DNA of 64,000 bases from NCBI GenBank assembly GCA_018671895.1, contig JABHGV010000072.1, positions 1 through 64,000 of the forward strand. The letters run 5' to 3'. Shown in pieces: positions 19,728 to 28,297 of the stretch. Within the stretch, counting starts at the first letter, position 1. Each line of letters opens with the position of its first letter. The DNA comes from Rhodospirillaceae bacterium (GTDB taxonomy: Bacteria; Pseudomonadota; Alphaproteobacteria; Rhodospirillales; JABHCV01). The notes under the pieces were generated by a model. That model was not told the origin of the DNA. It made no database searches and worked only from the letters and a program-made list of their open reading frames with translations. Both the position numbers and the translations under genes were made by a program.

Positions 19728-21269
19728 TTAGGCGCACGGAATATCGATCCAGAATTTACTTCCCTGCCCCTCGGTACTTTCGAAACCGATCTGCCCGCCC
19801 ATCAGTTCGACCAGGCTTTTCGATACCGTCAGGCCGATGCCGGTTCCCTTGATATTGCTGTCGTCATAGCCCAGACGATTGAAGGCTTCAAACACTTGCG
19901 GCTGCAAGGGCACCGGAATTCCCATTCCAGTGTCTTCGATTGAAATGCGGCTCATCCCCGTGCCCGCACTCTCGCAGCCCAGAATGACCTTGCCGCCTTC
20001 GTCGTTATATTTAATTGCATTGGTGAACATATTGAGCAGCACCTGCTTGAGCCTGATTTTTTCGGCCAACACCGCGACATTTTCATGGCCGTCACACAAA
20101 TCAACGAAGTCAATCTGCCGGTCGTCCATCATTTTTTTAACAAACGGGATGATCTCGCCGATCAATTCCTTCGGCGTCACTTCTTCGATGTCCAGTTCCA
20201 CCGTCTCGCTTTCCAGCTTTGCAAGATCAAGAATATCACTGACCAGTTCGAGCAGGTGTTGGCCGGAATTGTTTATATCGACAACGTATTCGGCATACTT
20301 TTTGCCGATCGGGCCGAGAATTTCCATCTTCATGGTTTCGGAAAAACCGATAATCGCGTTCAGCGGCGTCCGCAGTTCGTGACTCATGTTGGCAAGAAAT
20401 TCAGATTTCGACAGGTTGGCGCTTTCGGCCTGCTCTTTCGCCCGAATCAATTCAGATTCGACGATCTTGCGAGCGGTAATATCGCGAATGATGCTGGTGG
20501 CGAACTTTTCATCCCCTATTTGCCAGTCCGATATTGTCAGTTCGATTGGAAATATGTCCCCCGTCTTTTTTAATCCCTCAGTTTCAATACTGGCGTTGCC
20601 CATCCGCCCTTTACCACCTGACATGATACGGTCAAACCCATGGGAATGGGCATCCCGGTATTGTTTGGGGATCAGGTTCGTCAAAGGCTGGCCGATTATT
20701 TCGGAGTCCTCGTAGCCAAACATATATCTGGCGCCCATATTCCAGTGAATAATGTGGCCGTTGCTGTCTGCCGATATGATTGCATCCTGGGCCGATTGGG
20801 CAACGGCGCGAAAACGGGCTTCGCTCTCGCCCAGCTCCCTGGTGCGGGTGGCAACATCGAATTCCAGATTATCCCGGGCGGCCATAAGTTCTTCTTCGAA
20901 TTGTTTCCGCGACGCCAGCAGGACCGCCGTAATCCAGACGGCAAACAATGCCAGACCGCGATTGGCCAGAACCACCCAAAAGACGCCACCGCTTGGTGAT
21001 GAAAAATATCCGGCAATGATCAATATCGAGCCGAGGACGGCCAGCATGAATATATGCCGGGTCTTGGTAAACCAGACCCCCATCAGGACAAGCGCCACGT
21101 ACGGCACGCCGGCGGCGACGCCCAGGGGCAGCAGTAAATCGAGAATCAGGACCGATCCGGCGACGGCAAGGGTGACGATGATGACAGACAATGAAACCTG
21201 GCCGACCAGGGACACATGGAGCTCGTTTGCCCCATCCCGCTTGATATGATCGTTCAGATCATCGCTCAT
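19728..21269 (-). CDS. PAS-domain membrane histidine kinase
   Basis: A 513-residue sensor kinase. The N-terminal third holds about four membrane helices (24-130), followed by a coiled segment and a PAS domain at about 150-265 (SAQDAIISADSNGHIIHWN). HisKA carries SHELRTPLNAIIGFS, and HATPase_c carries EDTGMGIP and GTGIGLTVSK. There is no receiver domain and no adjacent regulator gene. The catalytic core resembles the kinase at 28298-30928. Signal unknown. Confidence 0.88.
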   Translation of the reverse strand: MSDDLNDHIKRDGANELHVSLVGQVSLSVIIVTLAVAGSVLILDLLLPLGVAAGVPYVALVLMGVWFTKTRHIFMLAVLGSILIIAGYFSSPSGGVFWVVLANRGLALFAVWITAVLLASRKQFEEELMAARDNLEFDVATRTRELGESEARFRAVAQSAQDAIISADSNGHIIHWNMGARYMFGYEDSEIIGQPLTNLIPKQYRDAHSHGFDRIMSGGKGRMGNASIETEGLKKTGDIFPIELTISDWQIGDEKFATSIIRDITARKIVESELIRAKEQAESANLSKSEFLANMSHELRTPLNAIIGFSETMKMEILGPIGKKYAEYVVDINNSGQHLLELVSDILDLAKLESETVELDIEEVTPKELIGEIIPFVKKMMDDRQIDFVDLCDGHENVAVLAEKIRLKQVLLNMFTNAIKYNDEGGKVILGCESAGTGMSRISIEDTGMGIPVPLQPQVFEAFNRLGYDDSNIKGTGIGLTVSKSLVELMGGQIGFESTEGQGSKFWIDIPCA

Positions 21270-21390
21270 CGTCGAAACTTGCTCCCCCGTTTCAGACTCT
21301 GCACCAGTCTCCTCTGCATCGATCGTATGGCCTGCACACCATGGCGATGATGCCTATCCCTTCATGCTTCACACAGAAATCGGTCAACGG

Positions 21391-22452
21391 CTAGCGGCGC
21401 GTATCGGCGCCGACGGCATCTGAGATACTATCAAAACCATCGGCTTTCAGCAATTCCACCAGCCGGCGCTTGATCCGGTTGACCAGCCCCGGCCCTTGAT
21501 AGACCAGCGCCGAATACAGTTGCACCAGTGATGCCCCGGCGCGGATTTTTCGATAGGCATCGTCGCCCGACGCAATGCCGCCGACACCGATCAGCGGTAG
21601 TTTGCCGTCGGTCAGGCGATACATATCGGCGAGCATTCTGGTCGACGGCTCCATCAACGGCTTGCCGCTCAGCCCGCCGGTCTGGGCAACGGAGGGCCCA
21701 AGCAAGCCATCGGGCCGTGCAATGGTGGTGTTGGTGGCGATCAGGCCATCGATGCCGAGTTCCAGTACCACCTGGGCGATGTCGGACTTGTCCTCGTCGG
21801 TCAGGTCAGGGGCGATCTTCAGCAACAGCGGCGGCGGGTTGTCGGGTGTTGCCTCAGTACGTGCCGCAAGCGCCGCCTGCAACAGATCGCTGAGCGGTTC
21901 GCGGCCTTGCAGGGCACGCAGCCCCGGGGTGTTCGGCGACGATACATTGACGACCAGATAATCGGCCAGTGGCGCCAGCGCAAGCACCCCTTTGGCGTAA
22001 TCGTAAGCGGCGTCCTCGGTGTCCTTGTTCTTGCCCAGATTGACGCCGATGATTCCCCCCGCCCGACGCGACCGAAGCCGCTTGGCCACAGCATCCATGC
22101 CATCGTTGTTAAAACCCATGCGATTGATGACAGCCCCGTCGGCGGTCAGGCGAAACAGCCGCGGTCGCGGATTGCCGGGTTGCGGGCGCGGTGTGACAGA
22201 GCCGACCTCGACGAAGCCAAACCCCTGGCCCAGCATGGCGTCGGTGACCTGGGCGTTTTTATCGAAACCGGCGGCGAGACCAACCGGATTGGCAAACGCC
22301 CTGCCCCACAGGGTCTGGCCCAGGACCGGGTCTTCGAAGGCCCGAGGCGTCGGAACCAGCCCGGATGCCAGCGCCTTGATGGCCAGCGAATGGGCGGTTT
22401 CCGCATCAAGCAGGCGCAGCAGCGGTCCGGTCAGGCAATACAGGTCCGTCAC
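21391..22452 (-). CDS. pyrD: Dihydroorotate dehydrogenase (quinone), class 2
   Basis: Fourth step of pyrimidine synthesis; membrane-associated, FMN-dependent and quinone-linked. Characteristic blocks: FANPVGLAAGFDKNA, GFVEVGSVTPRPQPGNPRPRLFR, NRMGFNNDG, VNVSSPNTPGLR and IGVGGIASG. Length 353 is usual for class 2. The start is GTG 22452, overlapping the TGA of the upstream DUF952 gene, so translation is probably coupled. Confidence 0.96.
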   Translation of the reverse strand: MTDLYCLTGPLLRLLDAETAHSLAIKALASGLVPTPRAFEDPVLGQTLWGRAFANPVGLAAGFDKNAQVTDAMLGQGFGFVEVGSVTPRPQPGNPRPRLFRLTADGAVINRMGFNNDGMDAVAKRLRSRRAGGIIGVNLGKNKDTEDAAYDYAKGVLALAPLADYLVVNVSSPNTPGLRALQGREPLSDLLQAALAARTEATPDNPPPLLLKIAPDLTDEDKSDIAQVVLELGIDGLIATNTTIARPDGLLGPSVAQTGGLSGKPLMEPSTRMLADMYRLTDGKLPLIGVGGIASGDDAYRKIRAGASLVQLYSALVYQGPGLVNRIKRRLVELLKADGFDSISDAVGADTRR

Positions 22453-22802
22453 GATCCCAGCTCCTCTGGAAAAATATGTCGGCCATCGTCATCGAGCGGC
22501 AAATCGTCGACGCGGTGCGCCAAATGCGGGTTGAACGCGCCATACAGATGCGGGAACAAGGCCCCACCGCGCGAGGCCTCCCACTTCAGGGCATCACCCA
22601 GTTCTGCGGCGGCGATGCTAACGAGCACCAGCCCCGGTTGCCCAGCCCGGTGACGGGCGGCGCTTTCGACGACCTGGGCGGCATCGGAAAAATGAATAAA
22701 GCCGTCGCGGGTATCGTCGGCGGAGCCTTCATAAAGGCCCCGAGCGACAGACGCATCCCAATCATCGCGCGCACATATATGAAAAATCATCCCCTGTGAC
22801 AT
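22449..22802 (-). CDS. DUF952 family protein
   Basis: A 117-residue protein that fits DUF952: MIFHIC start region, then DGFIHFS, LVLVSIAAAELG, GGALFPHLYG and the DDDGRH tail. These proteins share a fold with NAD-dependent ADP-ribosyl transferase-like or glutathione-like domains, but their function is unknown. It precedes and overlaps pyrD. Start taken at ATG 22802; ATG 22790 is also possible. Confidence 0.8.
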   Translation of the reverse strand: MSQGMIFHICARDDWDASVARGLYEGSADDTRDGFIHFSDAAQVVESAARHRAGQPGLVLVSIAAAELGDALKWEASRGGALFPHLYGAFNPHLAHRVDDLPLDDDGRHIFPEELGS

Positions 22803-23020
22803 GGTCCGAAGACTAGCAGGTTCCCAGGGTCCAATCCCACTCATTCTGCGGCTTTTGCATTATGCATCGCAAATTGCGAAAAATGGCAATATGCGGTCAG
22901 ATTTTAAGACCCCGACTTTCGTCAAACTTATTGTTTTTCAAACACTTGGCACGAAGTGACCGTCTGGCACGGTCGTTGCGACACTGTCTGTAGAATTTTA
23001 TTCCAGACAGGAGACGCTTC

Positions 23021-23245
23021 ATGGCCTCTGCAGCCGCCCCGTCAAAAGACGATGCCCCATCGCCCGAATCCTTGCGCGCTGCGCTGAAGGCGCTGGACGA
23101 CATTGGCCGGTCGGGTCTTGCCGTGGTTCCACTGGAACCAACTGCGGCCATGGTCACCGCCGGGCTTCGCGTCGGCGGGATTAGCGAAACGCAAGTCATG
23201 GGCATCTACTTCGCGATGCTGAGCGCCGCCGCGGATGATAACTAA
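23021..23245 (+). CDS. Small hypothetical protein
   Basis: A 74-residue acidic soluble protein with a strong AGGAGA site before its ATG. The central segment AMVTAGLRVGGIS resembles a short motif seen in many small alphaproteobacterial proteins, but no domain can be named. It stands alone between the DUF952 gene (divergent, 218 bp) and the SnoaL-like gene. Confidence 0.6.
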   Translation: MASAAAPSKDDAPSPESLRAALKALDDIGRSGLAVVPLEPTAAMVTAGLRVGGISETQVMGIYFAMLSAAADDN

Positions 23246-23438
23246 TTATTGGCGCACCCTTTTGGCAAGCGCGCCTTCGGCGGCGAAGTCTCTGGAAGTC
23301 TGACTTAAAATTACAGCAGGAACTTATTTCACAAGCCCGCGACTGCGGATCGTCGACCGTTCGGCGAAAGCCAAGGGGCGAGTAGCCCCGCCCGGCGACT
23401 GAGGGGCAATATATCCTCGAAGGGGGCGACAAAAAATA

Positions 23439-23460
23439 TGAACCACACTAAAGTGGTTCA
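23439..23460. promoter_or_regulatory. Palindrome abutting SnoaL-like start codon
   Basis: TGAACCAC-N6-GTGGTTCA is a perfect 8-bp inverted repeat ending two bases before the ATG at 23463. It sits where the ribosome-binding site would be. It could be an operator or an RNA hairpin that blocks translation. Confidence 0.5.
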
Positions 23461-23462
23461 AT

Positions 23463-23873
23463 ATGCCACAACATGCCGCCCTGATGTTCGCCAACGACAC
23501 GTTTTACGTCGCCTTTTCAAGTGGTGACTACAAAACGATGGAATCCGTTTGGGCGCAATCGGACCAGTTGACCTGCACCCATCCCGGCTGGGACACGCTG
23601 ATCGGTCGTGAAGAGGTCATGGACAGCTGGTCGAGCATCATGGAAAACGTCGAAAGCGTTGAAATCAGCTGCTCACACGCCAATGGCTATGTGCTGGGCG
23701 ATGTCGGCTATGTGCTGTGTTACGAAAAAACCAATGGTGTCGTGCTGGCAGCGACCAACGTGTTCGTTCTGGAAGACGGGGTCTGGAAAATAGTCCATCA
23801 CCAATCCGGCCCGGCCCCGGGTATGTTCGACGAGGATGAAGACGAAAACGACCCGCTGGAACGGATGCAGTAG
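23463..23873 (+). CDS. SnoaL/NTF2-like protein
   Basis: A 136-residue small alpha+beta barrel protein of the DUF4440/SnoaL-like class. Segments: ANDTFYVAFSSGDYKTMESVWA, CTHPGWDTLIGREEVMDSW, CYEKTNGVVLAATNVFV and WKIVHHQSG. Such proteins are often non-catalytic or bind small hydrophobic ligands. The acidic tail DEDEDEND is unremarkable. No Shine-Dalgarno is visible at ATG 23463, which directly follows a palindrome. Confidence 0.75.
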   Translation: MPQHAALMFANDTFYVAFSSGDYKTMESVWAQSDQLTCTHPGWDTLIGREEVMDSWSSIMENVESVEISCSHANGYVLGDVGYVLCYEKTNGVVLAATNVFVLEDGVWKIVHHQSGPAPGMFDEDEDENDPLERMQ

Positions 23874-23935
23874 AATTAGCGGCCAAAAAGGCGTATAATT
23901 GTGATTGTTGGATAGGTTCTCGAAGGAAAAGGCCA

Positions 23936-24208
23936 ATGTTCAACCCAGTCGAATTTTCAATCAGATTCCAGCAGGCGGCCCTGCAAGCCGCAACCGCCGC
24001 GACGCGGCTGATGGCCAGCAATTATGTCCGCATGATCGAGCAGCAGAACCGTTTGCTGCAGCACAGTTGTGTACACCAGCGCGACGATGACCACGACACC
24101 CCCAGCCCGCCGAAGAAACAGCGGCGGCGCAAATCGCCCTGCCGGGGACCGGATTTATTGGACCATTACGGCCATCGCGCCCATGATGTCGATCCTGAAC
24201 ATATTTAA
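23936..24208 (+). CDS. Hypothetical protein with basic C-terminus
   Basis: A 90-residue protein preceded by AAGGAAAAGG at good spacing. The N-terminal half is an amphipathic alanine-rich helix (FSIRFQQAALQAATAATRLM), and the C-terminal half is polar with a KKQRRRKS patch. No recognised domain. It lies 18 bp before the BON-domain gene and is likely co-transcribed. Confidence 0.55.
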   Translation: MFNPVEFSIRFQQAALQAATAATRLMASNYVRMIEQQNRLLQHSCVHQRDDDHDTPSPPKKQRRRKSPCRGPDLLDHYGHRAHDVDPEHI

Positions 24209-24226
24209 TTGTCGAGGAAGCTGATT

Positions 24227-24841
24227 ATGAACTCCAATAGCCTTTCGGCGGTGTTGTTTGCCGCCATTATTTTTGCCACAGCCACACCGACAACGGCAGT
24301 GGCCATTGACCTGAATCCATTTTCCGCCATCAAGGGAGCCGTTGAGGCCGTCGCCGAAGACCGCAGTTCCGGCGACATAGCCAAGGACCTGGAAATCAAG
24401 GCGACGATCACCACCAAGGTCATCGACAAAATGGGAGGCGACGTCATTTCCATCAGCGCCGATGTCTATGAACAAGACGTAATGCTGACCGGTGCGGTCG
24501 AGAGCAGCAAACAAAAGGCCGAGGCCGGCAGGCTGGCATCATCGGTCAAGGATGTGAAGAAGCTGTACAACGAGATTATCGTCATCAAGGACATCGACAA
24601 GGATAAGGGCGCTGCCGAAAACTTCGTCGATGATTCGGTGATTGAAGGCAAGATCAACGCCCTGCTGCTTGACGGCAAGGGCGTCAACGTCACCAACTTC
24701 CGTTGGCGTTCGGTCGGCGGCAATGTGTTCTTGTTCGGGCGCGCCTTATCAAAGGCCGAACGGGATAAGGCCACAGCCATCGTCAAGGGCATCAAGAATG
24801 TCACGGCAGTGACCAGCCGGGTGAAGGTGCGGGCCAAGTAG
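24227..24841 (+). CDS. Exported BON-domain protein
   Basis: A 204-residue periplasmic protein. A signal peptide ends near TTAVAID. Two BON-like repeats follow: one with DVYEQDVMLTGAVESSKQKAEAGRLASSVKDVKKLYNEI, one with GNVFLFGRALSKAERDKATAIVKGIKNVTAV. BON proteins bind membranes or peptidoglycan-related partners and relate to OsmY and DolP-type envelope maintenance. ATG 24227 is preceded by GAGGAAG and starts the signal peptide, so it is preferred to the upstream in-frame ATG. A bidirectional terminator follows. Confidence 0.85.
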   Translation: MNSNSLSAVLFAAIIFATATPTTAVAIDLNPFSAIKGAVEAVAEDRSSGDIAKDLEIKATITTKVIDKMGGDVISISADVYEQDVMLTGAVESSKQKAEAGRLASSVKDVKKLYNEIIVIKDIDKDKGAAENFVDDSVIEGKINALLLDGKGVNVTNFRWRSVGGNVFLFGRALSKAERDKATAIVKGIKNVTAVTSRVKVRAK

Positions 24842-24943
24842 CGGTCCCCCGCCGCTATCGCCAATCCTGTTTAGGCCTCCAGTGGCCTCGCCACACAGAG
24901 CGTACGCCAACCCAAGGCACCAAAAGACCCAATTGGCAAAAAA

Positions 24944-24973
24944 ACCGGCCCCCTTTAAGGGACCGGTCGTTTT
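24944..24973. terminator. Bidirectional intrinsic terminator
   Basis: ACCGGCCCC (24944-24952) pairs with GGGACCGGT (24959-24967) with one mismatch. An A-run lies before it and a T-run after it, so it can act on both strands. It lies between the BON gene and the rhodanese gene. The rest of the 280-bp gap shows nothing recognisable. Confidence 0.75.
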
Positions 24974-25122
24974 GCTGGAAGGAACACGGATCAGGAACCG
25001 CTCAAGGGGGCAAAGAGCTTAGGGGGTGTCCCCGATCCGTCTCGTACATATAAATATAACGAACACATTCCAGCATGTCGCATCACACCCGTTCACCAAT
25101 CTGTGAACGGCTTGGAACTCCT

Positions 25123-25440
25123 CTATTCCGTGGCGAAACCCGCCATTTTCCAGGCACCAATGCCGCCGGCAAGGTGATAGACGTCAGCCGCTGAAGCCGT
25201 GACTTCGCGCAACTGGGGGCCGTACATACGGGTGCGACCACCGCTGGCGCAGTGATAGACGACGATTTTGTCGTCGTGGCTGGGCAGGGCATCGGGATTA
25301 AAGGCTGACAGCGGCAGATGATGAGCATCCGATATGCGCTCAACCGCGCGTTCGCCCGCTTCACGGACGTCGACCAAAATGGCCTTACCTTCTGCGATCC
25401 AGTCCTTCAAGGTTGTCGGATCAATGTCTTTGATACCCAT
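25123..25440 (-). CDS. Single-domain rhodanese
   Basis: A 105-residue sulfurtransferase. The catalytic loop HCASGGRT carries the active-site cysteine, and the VDVREAGERAVERI and HLAGGIGAWK motifs are present. Single-domain rhodaneses move persulfide sulfur. It is divergent from a persulfide-dioxygenase-like gene and shares a palindromic operator region with it. ATG 25440 with AAGGAAT upstream is chosen over the longer frame. Confidence 0.9.
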   Translation of the reverse strand: MGIKDIDPTTLKDWIAEGKAILVDVREAGERAVERISDAHHLPLSAFNPDALPSHDDKIVVYHCASGGRTRMYGPQLREVTASAADVYHLAGGIGAWKMAGFATE

Positions 25441-25495
25441 ATCGGTTATTCCTTTTCTTATTGAATGTTGATTATTCACTCTTGATTGTCCTTAA

Positions 25496-25518
25496 ATTAG
25501 CATTATCTAATATATTAT
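25496..25518. promoter_or_regulatory. Candidate BigR/SqrR-type operator
   Basis: ATTAG-N6-CTAAT followed by ATATTA, between the divergent rhodanese and metallo-beta-lactamase genes. Its reverse complement matches 55263-55285 at 19 of 23 positions. AT-rich palindromes of this kind are targets of ArsR-family persulfide sensors. Confidence 0.6.
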
Positions 25519-25555
25519 CAAGCCCTGTGGATAAAAAAATATGGAGTCCCCGATT

Positions 25556-26416
25556 ATGAACCCGACCATTGAAGCCTTTTTCGATGAAGCGACCTTCACC
25601 GTGACCTATGTGGTTAGCGACCCGGCGACGGCCAAAACCGCGATCATCGACCCGGTGCTGGATTTCGACCCAAAGTCGGGCCGCACGACGACGGCATCGG
25701 CCGACAAGGTCATCGCCCACGTGCGCGACAACGGCCTGGACGTCGACTGGATACTGGAAACCCATGTCCATGCGGATCATCTGAGCGCCGCGCCTTACAT
25801 CAAGCACGAAGTGGGCGGACAAATCGGCATCGGCGATCAGGTGCCCACCGTTCAGGGTATTTTCAAGAAGGTCTTCAACGAAGATGACAGCTTCGCCATC
25901 GACGGATCGGACTTCGATGCCCTGTTCGCCGCCGGTGACAGTATTCATCTGGGCAATGTGTCTGGCGAAGTTTTGCACACGCCGGGCCACACGCCAGCCT
26001 GCGTCAGCTATCACTTTGGCGATGCGGTGTTTGTCGGCGACACCATGTTCATGCCCGATTACGGCACCGCGCGCTGCGATTTCCCCGGCGGCGATGCGCT
26101 GACCCTGTATCAATCGACACAAGACATTCTGTCACTGCCCGACGACACCCGTATTTTCACCTGTCATGATTATGGTGCCGAGGGTCGTGACTTCGCCTGG
26201 GAATCAACCGTCGCCGAGCAAAAGGCCGACAACATTCATGTCGCAGACGGCACATCGGCCGCCGAATTCGCCGAAATGCGCAATGCACGGGACGCCGAAC
26301 TGGCGATGCCGCAACTGATTTTGCCGTCGGTACAGGTCAATATGCGGGCCGGAAAAATGCCGCCAGCCGAAGAAAACGGAATCAGTTACTTGAAAATACC
26401 CATCAACGGCATTTAG
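25556..26416 (+). CDS. Persulfide-dioxygenase-like metallo-beta-lactamase-fold hydrolase
   Basis: A 286-residue cytosolic enzyme. The metal-binding motif THVHADHLS, the TPGHTPACVSY histidine, the GDTMF aspartate and the CHDYG histidine all fit the ETHE1/Blh class. That class oxidises glutathione persulfide to sulfite or cooperates with rhodanese. ATG 25556 has GGAG at suitable spacing. The divergent rhodanese and shared operator strongly suggest reactive-sulfur detoxification. Exact substrate not proven by sequence. Confidence 0.85.
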   Translation: MNPTIEAFFDEATFTVTYVVSDPATAKTAIIDPVLDFDPKSGRTTTASADKVIAHVRDNGLDVDWILETHVHADHLSAAPYIKHEVGGQIGIGDQVPTVQGIFKKVFNEDDSFAIDGSDFDALFAAGDSIHLGNVSGEVLHTPGHTPACVSYHFGDAVFVGDTMFMPDYGTARCDFPGGDALTLYQSTQDILSLPDDTRIFTCHDYGAEGRDFAWESTVAEQKADNIHVADGTSAAEFAEMRNARDAELAMPQLILPSVQVNMRAGKMPPAEENGISYLKIPINGI

Positions 26417-26449
26417 TGTGCGCCACCGCAACAAGATAAGGTCTTGAAC

Positions 26450-26896
26450 ATGATTGCCGGAGATTTCGAAGAACTGGTGGCAAAATGCGTTATTTCGGGG
26501 TTTCCGCACCGCATGATGTACGTATTTGTGCATGCCTCCTTCATGGATGATAGCGACCCTGGCGACGACAACGACGAGATGACCGGCGTCGTTCAGGTGC
26601 TGTTCGACGCCCATCAGGCGGCACAGCCGGACCTGACCTTCGACGACGTGCGCAAGGCCGCCGATGCCCAGAACCCGAACTGGAACATCGTCGTTATCAG
26701 CATCTCCAAGAATTCAGACGCCAGCAAGACCTCTGACGAACAGGCCGAGGCAGTCCTGGTCGATATGCGCGACAAGATTCTAACGGGTGACATCGACGGT
26801 TTCAGCCTGCTCAACCGTGACGGTCAGTCGCTGGAATTCGATGCCGAAGTCGTCGACGGCTCTGATGACGACGAAACCCCGCATTCGGTTCATTGA
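26450..26896 (+). CDS. Hypothetical acidic protein
   Basis: A 148-residue soluble acidic protein with no signal peptide and an Asp-rich loop DDSDPGDDNDE. No domain recognised. It lies 33 bp after the persulfide-dioxygenase-like gene and 4 bp before a small membrane protein gene, so the three may form one transcript. ATG 26450 is chosen; the TTG at 26444 is an alternative. Confidence 0.55.
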   Translation: MIAGDFEELVAKCVISGFPHRMMYVFVHASFMDDSDPGDDNDEMTGVVQVLFDAHQAAQPDLTFDDVRKAADAQNPNWNIVVISISKNSDASKTSDEQAEAVLVDMRDKILTGDIDGFSLLNRDGQSLEFDAEVVDGSDDDETPHSVH

Positions 26897-26900
26897 CCCT

Positions 26901-27149
26901 ATGAAAAAAGCACTGCGCGCATATTTCGAGGCGCCGTTCAAGGTGCTGGCCGTGCTGGTCGGCATTTATGGCACCAACCGGGGCCGCGTCAAACGCCTGA
27001 TGGCGAAACCGCAAATGCATGACTTGTTCCGCACCGCCGTGGTTATTACGGCGCTGGTCTGGATCGGAATCTGGCTGTTCGTGGGCAACGAATACGAGGG
27101 CCGCTTGACCGAGGCTGTGAAAGAATTATTCTCAGGTGTGATGAAATAA
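26901..27149 (+). CDS. Small single-helix membrane protein
   Basis: An 82-residue protein with a basic, amphipathic N-terminal half and one clear membrane helix (TAVVITALVWIGIWLFVG, about 45-62), then a charged tail. The open frame extends upstream inside the preceding gene, but ATG 26901 just after that gene's stop is the natural start. Function unknown. Confidence 0.6.
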   Translation: MKKALRAYFEAPFKVLAVLVGIYGTNRGRVKRLMAKPQMHDLFRTAVVITALVWIGIWLFVGNEYEGRLTEAVKELFSGVMK

Positions 27150-27269
27150 CATTAGGGGTTTCACCATGGCTGCCCACACCGTTGTTGCTTGATGCCCCGG
27201 CCAAGGCCCAGGAATTCAAGGGCAAGAAGGGTGAAATGGGAAAGTTGTGCGACAAGAAATAAGCAGGGA

Positions 27270-27659
27270 CTAGAAGACCGCGAAGCCCTTTCCTGTCAGG
27301 AACAACCCCAACAGCAGGGCGAAAAAGGCCATGGCGCGGACCATACCGTCGCTCTGCATGATTGATTGTGACAGGTCCACCAGCGCCCGGGGGCGGATAA
27401 TCAGCACCGCGCCCTTCAGTGCCGCCAGCCAACCGAACAGGGTGATAATGGCGGTCCAGTCGGCACTCCACGTATTGTGAAAGACCAGGATCAGCAACCC
27501 CATCAACAGTGCCATGATGCCGCCCATGTATGCGAGCGCCGGCTGCTCGATGAAATCGGTCGCCAACCGCCGGTAGACGCCCGGATTGACTGCCAGACCG
27601 ATGGCAACAACGATGTAAAACGGCCCAATAATAGAGGCGATTATTTCAGCGCTGGTCAT
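27270..27659 (-). CDS. Four-helix hypothetical membrane protein
   Basis: A 129-residue integral membrane protein with four hydrophobic segments (about 5-24, 44-62, 68-88 and 107-125). The GGIMALLMGLLILVFHNTW segment recalls small uncharacterised inner-membrane families, but no name can be given. AAGGGGAT lies before the ATG at 27659. It converges with the small membrane gene at 26901. Confidence 0.7.
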   Translation of the reverse strand: MTSAEIIASIIGPFYIVVAIGLAVNPGVYRRLATDFIEQPALAYMGGIMALLMGLLILVFHNTWSADWTAIITLFGWLAALKGAVLIIRPRALVDLSQSIMQSDGMVRAMAFFALLLGLFLTGKGFAVF

Positions 27660-27739
27660 GGCATCCCCTTTCTATCTGCTTACCCCCTTAATATGGGGTC
27701 ATCCGGGCCGCATTGAAACGGCCAGAAGACCCTGACCGC

Positions 27740-27753
27740 TTGATAACGGTCAA
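27740..27753. promoter_or_regulatory. FNR/Dnr-type box before bacteriohemerythrin gene
   Basis: TTGATAACGGTCAA fits TTGAY-N4-RTCAA. It is centred about 42 bases before the ATG at 27789, close enough to overlap the promoter. Confidence 0.5.
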
Positions 27754-27788
27754 GGACTTGAGAGACCCGACGAGCCAAAACTGACCGC

Positions 27789-28178
27789 ATGACGATTATC
27801 GAATGGAAAGACGACTATAAAACCGGGTTCAAGTCTATCGACTATGAACACGAAACCCTGATTGTCGCCATAAACGGCCTGTACGAGCATGCCGCGGCCA
27901 ACGACAACAAAAAAATCGCCGCGGCGCTGGGCGAGATTCATATTCTGATTGAATCCCATTTCGCGCTTGAGGAAAAGGTCATGCGCGACCAGAACTATCC
28001 CGATTATGTCGGCCATAAAAACGACCATGATCGCCTGCTCGATGAAATTCTGGACATCATGGATGCCGCAGAGGTCGAAGACCCCGACGCCACGGGAACG
28101 CGCCTAGGCGAGCGCCTGAGCAACTGGTTCGGCACCCACTTCTCCACCTATGACCGCGATCTTCACGGAAAATTGTAA
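27789..28178 (+). CDS. Bacteriohemerythrin
   Basis: A 129-residue single-domain diiron protein that binds O2 (and can bind NO). The ligand set is complete: H21 (SIDYEH), H57 and E61 (HFALEE), H76 and H80 (HKNDH), H117 and D122 (HFSTYD). An FNR/Dnr-type box lies just upstream, so microaerobic or NO induction is likely. It contrasts with the receiver-fused hemerythrin at 2151, which lacks the last histidine. A sensor kinase gene follows 119 bp downstream on the same strand. Confidence 0.93.
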   Translation: MTIIEWKDDYKTGFKSIDYEHETLIVAINGLYEHAAANDNKKIAAALGEIHILIESHFALEEKVMRDQNYPDYVGHKNDHDRLLDEILDIMDAAEVEDPDATGTRLGERLSNWFGTHFSTYDRDLHGKL

Positions 28179-28297
28179 AGCCCCGGCAAATGCACGCCCA
28201 ACAGACCTTGATTCACCTGGATGTTAGGGGTTTACTCGTATGCATACGGGGAGAGGCAACAGTTATAACGCAAAATGCTGTGGCCCAAGGGAGAGAG

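Noticed and set aside
23196-23432. 78-codon minus-strand frame upstream of the SnoaL-like gene
   Set aside because: Overlaps the end of the small gene at 23021, has no ribosome site and low-complexity Arg/Ser content.
23246-23438. Possible structured RNA in the GC-rich 200-bp gap before the SnoaL-like gene
   Set aside because: Several short stems can be drawn but none matches a riboswitch or ncRNA family I can recognise.
27164-27262. Possible remnant of a small gene with good ribosome site (ATG 27166) and a frame ending in a Lys-rich GKLCDKK segment
   Set aside because: The ATG frame stops after eight codons and joining the two frames needs an assumed frameshift; too short to support as a pseudogene.
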